DNA of 64,000 nt from Pyrus communis (lineage: Eukaryota > Streptophyta > Magnoliopsida > Rosales > Rosaceae): assembly GCF_963583255.1 (NCBI RefSeq), contig NC_084815.1:20896307-20960306 (forward strand), in the 5' to 3' direction. Shown one piece after another: positions 33,412 through 44,611 of this stretch. Both the position numbers and the translations under genes were made by a program. A model generated the notes under the pieces. It did not search any database, was not told where the DNA came from, and was given only the letters and a program-made list of their open reading frames with translations. The stretch's first letter is position 1; every line of letters starts with the position of its first letter.

Positions 33412-35841
33412 TCTCTTTTTCTAGTTCTCCAACATTAGGGTCTCTAAGTCATGATGGTGTTAGGGTCACACTCTGATCACTAAAGTATTGAGAGGGCCCT
33501 TGAATATTTGAGAGTATCAAATTTCCAACGAGGAAGGAGAGAACATGAGAAGATTCCTTGTTGCATAAGTGCTTACCTCAACTTTTTTGTCACCACTATT
33601 TTAGACATGGATGACGGAAGCAATGATGGGATTTGTTCGGCCTGCATTCCCAGATCAAATTAACATTCCTAAACATGATTTTTATTGACCCACATGCCAA
33701 TTAGAAAGTGTTTAAGCAAATGCTTAACAAGGCAAGAGTAACATAATATGTGTTGGTAATAATAATCAAGTAATTAGGGGCCTATTTGGCACCTTTTGGA
33801 ATGGCTACAAACATTTCTCGACACCATTTGACAGAAAAATTTTAAATATGTGATTACAAAACTTTTGTTAGTTTTTTTTTTTTTTTTTGAAGCATTGAAG
33901 CATTGACGCATTTTTAAGTTGTCTATTTTCTCATAAGCAAGTGGTGGATTATTCTAATAATTAGGACTTTCTGAATTCAAATCAACCAATCTCGCTAATA
34001 TAAACTAAAGTAGTAACATCGCTTTTACCATACAATAAAAAAAGTATTTTGCTTCTCCTATTTCTCCCCAATAGTTAATAACTGTCTGTTATGCTTCTAG
34101 TAATAAGCATGAGTATTGCTGCACGCATCTAACATGTCTAATTGAGAAAATTGGTCTCTGTAAATTTGAAAAAGTGAGCCACATTTTTTATACCCAACCA
34201 GAAAAAGTGAGCCACATTAGGTCCGGAAGGAAGAGAGTGAACGGAAGAGGAAGAGAACGCCGCTGCCATGGAAGAAGGAGACGGCAAAAAAAGAATTCAG
34301 GTCAGAGAAGGGGGTAGCTAGGGTTTACAACCTAAACTCGTCGATACCATGTAGAAATTATATTCATAAAACAAAAGTCTTTTTACACACACGTGTATCC
34401 TTAGCGTACAAGTAAGGATCTCTACAAATCAGTAATACAATTAGAGTTATGTTACAATATTAATTCCTCAACCTTAGAAGAATCAGTTTCCTTGTATGAG
34501 GCTCCTTCTCTAACAATTTGAATTTGCAACTGGAAATATGTCTTTGCATAATATCTTTCTCGTCACTTGTTATTGAATAAGATATATCATTGATTACACA
34601 CAAGAATCTTGACATGAGATGAGACAGACACTGAGAAATATATCCTCACATAATTAGACTAAATGTCTAGAAAGATCTTACAAATTTGATAAATTCTTGG
34701 TTGGGTTAGTGCTGTCTTCTCCTTAGCCACCACTTTTTTCAGTCTGCTTAGCCTTCGAGTCCAATTTTGCATCTTGCAGCCATGAAAGAGACTATAACGT
34801 TGTCGTTTTGCAATAACTTCAACAAATTGTAGCGGTTGTTTTTGGAGACTTCTAACTACCAGTTTTTAATTGACCAACTAGTATTTTTGGGGACTTCTAC
34901 GTACCAAGATTTTTTTAGTGTACCTAGAATAATTGCTCATATTTTATATGTCTTATATAAGTAGAGGAGCATTTAAAGAAAAAAAATTATTTATTCGTAA
35001 AAAACATATGGCGTATCGTTTGTGTTTTAGACACATTGAAAAATATCTCCTAACTGCTAGTACAAAATTGACCAACATGAAACTTACTTGGACCTTGGGG
35101 CAAAACATTGTCACACCAAAATTTACCTAAAATTTACTTTAGCGGTAATTCACAAATATTAAGGTTATTTTAGTTTATTACGTCATGATTTTTTTCGGTT
35201 TTACCACTAAGGTTCCCAAGACAACGAAGCATGTGAACATGGCATGTTATGTCACGAATTATTATATTCGTCAGATGATTTGTACGCAGTTTAAATGATT
35301 ATAAAGTTTAAAACTTAGGTTGCGTCTTTAGATATATACAAAACTCGGTTTTGACTGAGAAAAGAAAAATTGAACCTTGAAGCATGTAAACATGGCATAT
35401 TATGTCACGACTTACGAATCATCATATTCATCGGACTAGTTATACACAGTTTAAATGATTATAAAACTCATGTCCCTTTCTTTCTGTATTATTTATGTAT
35501 TCAATTAACTTGTAATTGATACAACCTTAAATTAATCGAGAAGTAACATATGCATTTAAACGTGCAAATAATCAAAATTGTGATGTTTTCAAGCTGTGTA
35601 TTAATATTTTTTCTCAATACAATATTTTTCTAAATGTGTGTTCAAGGTGGGTGAAAAATTAATAAAATATTTAGTCAAATAAAGACCTCTCAACTAATTA
35701 AAACTCTCAAACTTTTGTTTTTTATTTTAACACATTCATAAAGTATAAAGAAAAACAGCTACAAATGTCCATTTTATTTAATAATTTTTTTATTTCTTTT
35801 TTCTTTTAAATTCTGTCACCTGCCATTGGATAGCAATGAGT
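33412..35841. other. AT-rich intergenic region
   Basis: No complete gene is seen. A short open frame starting 'MEEGDGKKRIQ' at about 34268 sits in GC-richer text and ends within 17 codons; it could be a gene fragment. A direct repeat of about 85-90 bp ('ACATGGCATGTTATGTCACG', 'CAGTTTAAATGATTATAAA') occurs at 35236-35310 and 35390-35465. A poly-T run lies at 33872-33890. Confidence 0.5.
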
Positions 35842-36165
35842 TGTTGAGGGTTCCACATCAGAATATGTTAATGCACGTTTTGAAGGTGATGATACGTAAT
35901 TTCTTATTTTGTAATTGGTTTTATGACAAAATCACAAATTTTTCATGGTATAAGAGTAAGTTATCCTGTATGTAAAGCATTACGACCACACGTCCTCTAG
36001 TCATCGGATTAGTGTTGTTCACATGCTAGGCTTGAAAATTTACCACATATGAGGGGACGTGTTAAGAGTATTAATCCCACATCTAGAAGACAATGGATCT
36101 TGCATGTGTTTATAAGTAATTTCCTATGTTACACTTGATTTTACAGTGAAACCTTAATTTCTTCA
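35842..36165 (+). mobile_element. Degenerate TRIM retrotransposon, same family as 29878-30334
   Basis: The 5' LTR-like block 35842-35945 begins TGTTGAGGGTTCCACATC and ends TTTTTCA. It is followed at once by TGGTATAAGAG, a mutated tRNA-Met primer site. The 3' LTR-like block 36060-36165 begins TGTTAAGAGTATTAATCCC, ends ATTTCTTCA, and is preceded by a purine tract GAGGGGACG. Block order matches the reverse complement of the intact element at 29878. I could not find a flanking duplication, consistent with age. Confidence 0.6.
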
Positions 36166-37443
36166 TCAAATTCAGTGACCATCTTTACATGTCATCAAAT
36201 TAAAAAATAAATCACCTGCTCTAAAATGTACATATACTAAGCTAAGTATTTTTTTTTACTAAGCTAGATATTATATTTGAAGTCACAAACTGGTATAACA
36301 ATTAAAACTTTCATATAATGAAGATTGAAGAATACAATAATCAATTTTCTTTTCAAATTAATATTTTATTTTCCTGTTAATTTTGAAGATTTTTTTTTTT
36401 TCAAATTTTATATAATTATGTGTTATCTTGTTTATAGATTTAGTGATGAGAGAGACAGACATAATCTTTTGAAGACTTTTATATTTTCAATTTTTATATA
36501 ATTATGTGTTATCTTGTTTATGTATTTGTAATGGGAGAGACATTTTATACAGTCAATTATTGTCAAAGATCTTTTTATTTTGTAATATCATGTATAAGAA
36601 GTTGATGTTTAAAGATAAAATCAATTGACAATATAAAAATTAGTTCAATTGTTTATAAACACATGCAAAGTCTATTTTTGCCCGATGGCAATTTGATACT
36701 CTCAACACTATTAGACAACGAGCATGCACCAAATCCATGTATATCCAACCGTTGACAATTTCCTCCTATTAAGGAAAACTGTCATTCCGTAATGTGAGAG
36801 GCTTAAACCACTCCCTTAGAGTTCTATTCCCACTCAATTTTGACATAAATAACTATATAATTTATCTTCTAATACATGTATAATTCTATGTCTTATTTAA
36901 TAGAATACAGAAAAAATGATGTGGGTTTTCACACAAATGGCAGAATCTTGTAGTAAGCTCTAACGTGAAGCTGTATCATGCACGTGGGGAGGCAAACAGA
37001 TGCATATCATAACGAAATCAGAGCTTTGATATCATGTTGGACAACCAATATGCCTAAAAGGCTTAAATTGTTAGGAAATCCACAAACAACATATATTTTA
37101 CTAACACTAAAAAGATAGACACATGTTAAAATTACAAATTTATCATAATATTAAAGATGAGATAAATGTCACCAAAACAAATGAAAATATACTGAAATAA
37201 AAATTACTAAGGTACATATAACTAATGAAACCAAATTGGACATGATAATACTTCCCCAATATTGGTAACTAAACATATTAACTAAATGTTAACCCCAATT
37301 TCTGCTAGGGTTAAGTACCATCTGGAAGAAACAAAACTCCCACTTAAATATACATTGGACATGATCATACACAGTTCTTTGTGACATTCGTGGGGGAAAA
37401 ACAACCAATCATCATGTCACTAATTTGCCACAGACCTAATCAA
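36166..37443. other. Intergenic region with TRIM relic
   Basis: A direct repeat ('TTTTATATAATTATGTGTTA', 'TCTTGTTTAT') occurs at 36401-36440 and 36494-36535. At about 36600-36705 an LTR-like block ('AAATCAATTGACAATATAAA…CTCTCAACA') and at 37022-37034 a mutated primer site ('GCTTTGATATCAT') suggest a truncated minus-strand TRIM of the same family. No gene is seen. Confidence 0.45.
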
Positions 37444-40400
37444 TCACAATCTGAAACTTCTAATTCCATTAGGAGGAGGAGTCGTGCTTCTTGCTTCTCC
37501 TAATTCTTCCTCCCTCTTCCTCTTTGGCAGAGACAGGGAAGATATGGTTTTGGCCGACACCACCTTCTTCACAAGCAGTTTCCACCTGGCCTCGTCTCTC
37601 TTTTTCTCTTGCTGCATTTTCAACTTGAATTGCCTGTCACATTCCCGAAAACAACACCGTGTCAATAAAATATCAATACTAGTTGCTAATAGTTATTCGT
37701 GATAGCGTAATGGACGCTGCTGCAAAAGAAAAAGACAATTGAAGGAGCTTTAAACCCCACCCGGCACCCACCATCCATGATATATGTGGAGGATGGAAAT
37801 TTTGAAAAATATCAAATCCTTATCTTGTCGTAAATATTCATGTCCAAAAGATATTTTTAAATTTGCAAGTTGTAAGAGTTAGGAATTAGGTTTGCGATGC
37901 AACACTTTTTTGTTAACAAAGTCGACACATCATTGCGATTCGATGTAAAAAAGAAGTGTTAGCTGTAGATTACTTGACACTTTACCCATCCCTTATCAAG
38001 ATTTGGATCGACAACAACGTAAGATAAACTTATATAGATAAAATTTAAGCTAACATGTATTCTAAATTGTATGAGTAGAAATTTGAATTAATGTGCAAAA
38101 AAGTCAGCGCAGTACCCTAAGAAACTGGCGTAACTCGGATATGTACCCTTATAAACTAGGGTAACTCACATATGCGAATGAAGCACTTTCACATTGTATC
38201 TTTCATGAACTAAATTGACCAAAGTGATAGGATGGAAGGGTCGTGAAAAATGTTCAGTTTCTTTGTCGCATATGGATGGAATCTAATTTATATAATTGAT
38301 ATTTGACTTTATTAGCCAGCTTCTGTCTCCTTCATCCGTGTTACACCATGACATGCACAAGCTGTCGCTCTAGTACTTGATTCATGCACAATGAACCTTT
38401 TACTAGAATGAAGGGGTCAGCTTCAAAACCTAAATGGTTATGATATTTCTACCACTGAAAATTCTCAACCACAAATAACTTTTCACGAAAGGTTGAAATT
38501 TAATTAAATATCAGCAGCTCTCTTTTGTCGTTTTCTAACAATAGCTAAACATACCTAAAATATTAGAGTCCTAGCAGCAAACAAATCTCTATAAGGAGAA
38601 ATATTCTCATGCCAAATGGTCCATCAAACATAAGATTTCTGATTCTAAATCTCGACAATTTATTCGTTTGATTATTTCGTATGAAAAAATAGTTCATATT
38701 TACAGTATATCAGGATATTATTCCTTTATATTACCCTACCCTACGGCGGACCAAAATTAAATTGCAGCCAGGCGAATGGGTTGGCATGAGTTGGGCTCCA
38801 CCACCCTTCCAAAGATGCCTCAATCGTTGAAGTAGGTTTCAATGATTCAGGCACTCGCCTATTTCTTCATTGTCCTATATTTTATGAGATTCCAAACCAG
38901 AAAAGGCTAAATATAACTAAAAGTGAGAGTTTTTAACAGGTTTATTTTGCAACTTATTACTGTGGTATAATGATATTTTTCTTCACTTGTAAGTGAGAAA
39001 TCTTATATTTGATTCGTCAAAAACGCTAATTCATTGTAAGGCTTAGCCTACTCCTTCACCTTTAGTGTAGGTAATATTATTTGTTAAAAAAAAATTTGTT
39101 TAATTTTAGGTCACATTCCACATTTTGTACTTAAAAAAACATGCAAATTAAAGAAATCCAATTAGTCTAGCTGATAAAATCGTTTGGAATCCTACCAACA
39201 ACTCCTTTTTTCTTGGTTATTCATTAAACTACAATTAGAATTCATCAAGCTACCATTAAAATACATTAAACTAAGATTAGAATTTAATCAAGGGTTTTAT
39301 GTTTTTACCTGCACAGAGGGACTCTGCAAGAATCAGGTTCGTCGCACATTGAAGAGTGAAGCTTAAGAAGCTGCCACATGCGCTTGCAACGCAAGCACCC
39401 TCCATTCACCCTCCGTTTACACGTGGCGAAGTGCTGGAACAGCATCTGGAGTCCTTGACACGTGGAAAACTTGCTGCATGGGCCCCTCTTGTGACCTGGC
39501 TCCATGTCGTAGGGTCCAACACTTGTGCAACCTTCCTTGCATATGTGCTCCAAGCACTCCATTGCCTCACTAAGCTGGAGATACAACCTCTGCTCCTCCC
39601 TATGCTTCCTTGTCCTCTTCTTCCTCTGCTTAATCACAGGGTTAACTTTGATTAATACAATAATCAATTGGGTTAAAAAATAATTAAGAATTATCACAAA
39701 TGATAAACTTTTCCAATGCAAACGTTATATTAGGTGATTAATAATCAATAGTTACGTCTGTTTTACATGTATCAACGACCAACAGGTGTGCATGTGACTC
39801 TGACTCGTCGTCCATTTTCTTAGCGTCTACGAAACGAAACAAATGTAGAGTAGCGTACCGATTCGATCTCGTCGATGAATTGCAAGATGTCGAGTTCGAG
39901 CCAAGGGTCGTGATCTTGCAAGAATTTCCATCCTTCAGTTGTCTCAACAACCTTGAAGTGATTAGCGACCAACTTCAAGCACTTCAGGTAGAGATCCGCT
40001 GCGTCGCACATCTTCGCCAGTTGGAGGACGTCCACCACGTTTTCGATGGTCAAACGTTGTCCGAGCTCCTTAGTGCACCGGTGCTTCAGCTGTGGAACCA
40101 GGTACACGTGGGACAGCGCCAACAGATGGATTCCGTACTTCTCCATGTTCTCCTCTGAGCAACTGAAGGGCATTTTCGTCAGTTCAAATATGCCAGGTGT
40201 AATTTAAGCGGACGGCTGAGATGAAACGGACGGCGGCGATGATCGATGATTTGAGGTAATAGAAAAACGTGTTGATTTAGACGAACCTGGAGGAGTAGAG
40301 GAAGCGAACGAAGGCCAATACGGCGTCGTAGGGAACGCCGAGAATCGGAATGACCCGCTCGGAGCTCCGGTGCTTACGTGGCCGGTCGATTACGTTTTCC

Positions 40401-40677
40401 AGCACCGGCGACACTGAGGCCTTCAGAAATAAGAAAATAAATAAATAAATATTCAGAAATTACCGAAAACATAAATAAAACTGCTTTACGAAAATGAGAA
40501 GAGGCGGCGGCGCGGCGCATGTTTGGTGAAATAACGTACCAGGATGCTAGAGTGCGCGGGGATGCGGAGGGCGTCGCAGGTGAGGATGTCGACATCAGGT
40601 TCGGGAAGAGATTTGGTGTCGGAGAGACCGTACAGGTCGACGGAGATGCCGGAGGTTGCGGTCGGAGAAACTTCCAT
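37444..40677 (-). CDS. BTB/POZ-TAZ scaffold protein (BT family)
   Basis: BT proteins combine an N-terminal BTB domain (CUL3 E3 ligase adaptor) with a TAZ zinc finger and a calmodulin-binding tail. In Arabidopsis they act in gametophyte development and in nitrate, sugar and hormone responses. Five minus-strand exons: 40540-40677, 40287-40420, 39859-40162, 39309-39625 and 37444-37633, giving 360 aa. The BTB core spans about 25-135 ('DVDILTCDALRIPAHSSIL', 'VIPILGVPYDAVLAFVRFLY'). A BACK-like helical part follows ('LAKMCDAADLYLKCLKLV'). The TAZ domain is about 205-300, with Cys/His spacing in 'FSTCQGLQMLFQHFATCKR', 'GGCLRCKRMWQLLKLHS' and 'CRVPLCR'. The last exon encodes the basic tail 'WKLLVKKVVSAKTISSLSLP' and lies beyond a 1.68-kb intron. 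The tail wording suggests BT1/BT2 rather than BT3-5, but I do not fix the paralogue. All zinc ligands appear present. Confidence 0.92.
38950..39096 (+). mobile_element. SINE-like element, copy 2 (inside the BT gene intron)
   Basis: 'TGATATTTTTCTTCACTTGT', then 'AAGTGAGAAATC', a weakened box-B-like 'TATTTGATTCG', and the 3' block 'GGCTTAGCCTACTCC…TTTAGTGTAGGTAATATTAT', ending in an A-run. The order matches the copy at 32615. It lies antisense to the host gene in the 1.68-kb intron. Confidence 0.55.
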
Positions 40678-40681
40678 TTGG

Positions 40682-40685
<4 letters not shown>

Positions 40686-40719
<34 letters not shown>
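40686..40719. repeat. GA/CT microsatellite in the 5'UTR of the BT gene
   Basis: About 16 GA units on the plus strand (CT on the sense strand of the gene) end a few bases upstream of the ATG. This is the same leader type as in the MA3-domain gene. A TATA-like CTATAAAG (complement of 40819-40826) is about 140 bp upstream of the ATG. Confidence 0.8.
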
Positions 40720-40826
40720 TGGTAATGAGTAGAGAGAGAGAGTCTGGTTTTTGTAAGTCGGTTGTTTTGTGACTTGTCTGTAAGAGGATGAATGAAGAGG
40801 TTTGGTGGACGGGCCTGACTTTATAG

Positions 40827-43290
40827 AGAAAGAAAGATCGGACTGGAATTGGTACATCATTAAAAAAAAAAATTTCACTATTAAATATCAGAAACATACT
40901 AGCGTAGCGTGTGACTAATGTTTGGTTGTCCTCCACCCCACGCGCTTTCTAATATCTGCACTTGCACTCACCCAACAGAGCTTATACAGATCCTTTAACG
41001 GAAAGGATCTCAGATTTTCTTACAAAAAAAATGAAAATTAATTGTGAAGTTTATATCATATCGAATTTTAATGATCTAAATAGTTTACAAGATCCGAAAA
41101 TGAATTCACAACCGTATAAATATAGGCGAGTTACAGCCTACAATCCAAATTAAGAACGGGTTTTGGAAGCCTTGCGCTATCAATTTGTCCAAAAAAGTAA
41201 CAAATAAAATAAGGAAAAAGAAAATCCTTTGTACTATTTCAGTTGATTTCTTTACCTTTTTACTTTGACATTCTCTCTTTTATGTCATGACATAGGTTGA
41301 CTGAATTTCCCAAGTAAGCCATGCGCGTGGGAAACATCCCATAATTTTGCTAGCAAAAATAACTATTTTTCCATATTTACCCTCCCAACTTTGAAACATT
41401 TCCATATTTTAATAAAAGTTTTAACAAAATACGCACAGTTCATTATACTGTTCATTTTTAACGAAAAACCACATTTATACATTTTTCTAATACTATTCTC
41501 TATACTTTTAAAAAAGATTTATCATTTTTTTTGGATCTTTAAAAAAGATTTATCATTTTTTTTGAACTTTTCGATAATTTTTTTTATTTTAATTTAGTAA
41601 TTATCCAAGAATACGTGGAAGGCTTGCACCCACTTGGTCTTTAAATTCTAAAGGCGTGGAAAAGCCGGGCCAAAGTTAATTTAAAAATAAAAGAGCCTAC
41701 AGAGGTCGTTTATTATTTGTCTGCCCTTCTTTTATCATGTTCTTCACATTTTTTTTTATTTGTACGGTCACAGTTAAACCACGTCAACATATCTTATTAT
41801 TTTTATAAAAAAATTAATATAAAATATTAACGTAATTTAATAATGACCGTACAATATAAAAATGAATGAAAAAGGCATGGTAATGGGAGGGAAGACGATA
41901 TGCCTCCGTCTGCTTTATTATAAACGGCCTTTCGTCACCCGAAGCGCTTTACTCGGTATGACGTGTATCAACTCTATCTAATCCTTTTGCCACCTCAACT
42001 GGCTCGATCACAAACCAATGTCCACTTGTACGTGTCAACAGCCAACCCTCACATCACAAAAAATCCCCAAATGTTTACTTGATTGGTGACCAACTCAGTC
42101 TCGGCCGTCCGTCACCGCCGTACCGGGCCCCACTAATACTAGTATTCTGCGGTTGAGTTTAAATTTCCTTTGTAATTTATGAACGGGCCTCATACACCAC
42201 TAACATAACTGATATTATTTTAATTTAGAAAATTGTTATTGATATTTAAAAAAAATCTCATTTTACATTTCTCACACAACTGTATTTTTCTTTTTAATTA
42301 TAAAAGTTTAGAGTGCCAAATAAGATTTTTGAAGTGTTAATAACAATTCTCTTAATTTAAATACATATTATTAAGTGTTCAATTTTATTATAAAAAGTCT
42401 TCATGGTATTCTAATTAAAAATCTCATATATTAATTGTGTATTATGTTGTCATATAGTCGATGTGTTATCCTATTTTCAAACATGCACTCTCAGAAGTGG
42501 CCTTACACAGAGTCATAAGAAAAACCAATTCCTCACATAAGAAATTTGTTAAGTCATTATGCCGGAGCTAACACAACTTTTTGAGACCTCGTTCATCATT
42601 TAGGAAATAGAGTCAACACAACTTTTGGAAGACCTGGTCAATTAATATCCTTATGTTTAAGTTAGGGGCAATTTTGGAAAAGCATAACTTAGGGAGGCAA
42701 ATTCGAGCCTAATAAATCAGACTCAGAATGTGTCAAAAGAATAGCCTGTTTTGATATCATGATAAACTTGTAAGCCCAGCATGATCCACCATCAAAATCA
42801 CCGATATTGTTTTCACTTAACCATCTATTATCAGGCAAAAAATTTCAACATAAAATGCTTCGATAATATTAAAAATAATTATTTGGTTACATGATAAATA
42901 TGAGATTCTATTCTCCAATAATTTGGACTCTAACGTAAACTATTGTTTGTATAAAAACTTTAACCATGATATTTCAGTTTGAGGTGGTCAATTTTGGTTT
43001 ACAAAACACTTATGTTTACTTTTGAATTCTTTTTTATTGTTTGCAAATTTAAAGAATTTAATAATCCAAAGCACTTATGATTGGTTTTAGGGAAATTTGA
43101 CATTTCTATTGCAACTTTAGCTAAATCAACCAAATATAAGAACAGTAATAATCCAGATTGCCATAAGAAAGTGGCGTGAGTAGTAAATTATAAGCTGTTT
43201 TTGTACAAAATTATACATTCATTTTGGTTAGGTTTATCGATATTTAACTTGATTTTTTATTGGGTCTCAATTCTTCGGCCGCAGATTTGT
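40827..43290. other. AT-rich intergenic region
   Basis: No coding exon is recognised. There is a short duplication 'AAAAAAGATTTATCATTTTT' at 41511-41560. The remainder is unremarkable AT-rich DNA. Confidence 0.5.
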
Positions 43291-43291
43291 T

Positions 43292-43736
43292 GTTCTCAAA
43301 CTTTGCGTCTCCTGTGCGTCTCTTTCCTGATTTTTAAATGTATCTTTCAACTTACCAAAAGGTTAACACAATTAATTTTATTAACCGCAACAAGTAGTCC
43401 AGTGGTAAGGGTACGGATTCTGGCTTTCAAAATATAAAAAAACTGGAGGTCCCAAGCTCGGGGCTTCAAGCTGGTGAGTCAGTTTGACTCTAGCTAGAGG
43501 AGGAGGCTAAAATGCCTCTGTGAGTCTTTCTGATCCACATAATAAGTGGATAATTGTGATTTGTCACTAGTTATTCCTTTTTTTAATAAAAAAAATACAG
43601 TTAACTTTATTAGCTTTCATTAAATAAAGTTAACAGTGTCAAGAAAATCCACGTCATTGTTAACCTTTTGGTAAGTTGAAAGCCATGTGTCAAGTAATTA
43701 GAGAAAAGACACGAAGGAGACCCAAAGTTTGAGACA
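43292..43736. mobile_element. Inverted-repeat element interrupted by a SINE-like insertion
   Basis: The left arm 43292-43368 ('CTCAAACTTTGCGTCTCC … CTTACCAAAAGGTTAACA') and right arm 43658-43736 ('TGTTAACCTTTTGGTAAG … GGAGACCCAAAGTTTGAG') are reverse complements with a few mismatches. Between them, 43386-43560 has SINE-like features: box-A-like 'AGTAGTCCAGTGGTAAGG', box-B-like 'GGTCCCAAGCTCGGGG', then 'AGTGGATAATTGTGATTT' and a T/A-rich end. So a SINE probably landed in a MITE's centre. Exact duplications were not resolved. Confidence 0.55.
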
Positions 43737-44290
43737 GCGCCTGTGGCCATGGAGGGTGGAGAGGCGCGATGCCAATAAGGCATGAGGTACTGGCTCACAT
43801 ACTGTCCTCTTTTGGCAAACCAAAAACAATTGAAATTCAAGGACCAAACTTCGACTGCTGATATCAGATATTTCATCGAACCTTCTAAGAAGGAATATAA
43901 AACTGTTAAAGTGGCATGCATGGGGGTTCGGTTTTTGTTTATTTCAGACACAATTGAGAGGCTGGAAAACATTGGGAAAATTAAATAAAATAGGGTATCA
44001 ATCTTAATCTTATATCTTAATTTATGATTATTTTGCGAGCTGTGGAATACGAGTCACACGATCAGATTTTTCTGTGGTGTCTTTCTTCAAAGTTAGGAGG
44101 AAGAAGGCAACCTGCAAAGCTAAATGTGGAGTGGCAAAGTTGGTAGGGGGGGAGCAAGAGGATGGGAATTAGATGAGTTAATGAGGGACGGCTGGACGTA
44201 CAATAAGTGATTTGCCAAACTTGACACAATGCGACACTGATATGGTGATACTTATACAACACTCCAAAAAGTTGCATATAATTCGCATAT

Positions 44291-44606
44291 TGTTGTAGAA
44301 TTAGTGGGTGAATGCCCACTCAAGGGAATAAAGACTTAGGAATAGTATTTGATACTTTCAAAAGTGTCATTATTGTATTTGTATGATTGTTATCACGGGA
44401 GTTGTTCTATAAATAGAGCACTATATGTGTTATCAAAATGCACATTGCGAGAGAAAGAATTAAAGAAATAATATCAGTATATCTCCCTCCCTCTCTTTAT
44501 TTGCCATCTTTTTTATAGCTACTAAAGTTATAATGTGACATTTTGCACTCACTTCGCTCCCGTCCTTAGAAAATGTTATTTCTCTAACTTTTGCATATTT
44601 ATAACA
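44291..44606 (+). mobile_element. Solo LTR, 316 bp
   Basis: The element starts TGTTGTAGAATTAG and ends TTTATAACA (TG…CA, with TGTT/AACA ends). It is flanked by exact CATAT duplications (44286-44290, 44607-44611). A promoter-like TATAAATAGAGCA at about 44411-44423 would start an R region. No second LTR or internal domain is nearby, so a solo LTR is inferred; the superfamily is uncertain (size fits Copia). Confidence 0.72.
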
Positions 44607-44611
44607 CATAT

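Noticed and set aside
34268..34320. Possible first exon 'MEEGDGKKRIQ'
   Set aside because: Followed by a weak GT donor and no matching downstream exon could be found; kept only as a remark in the intergenic entry.
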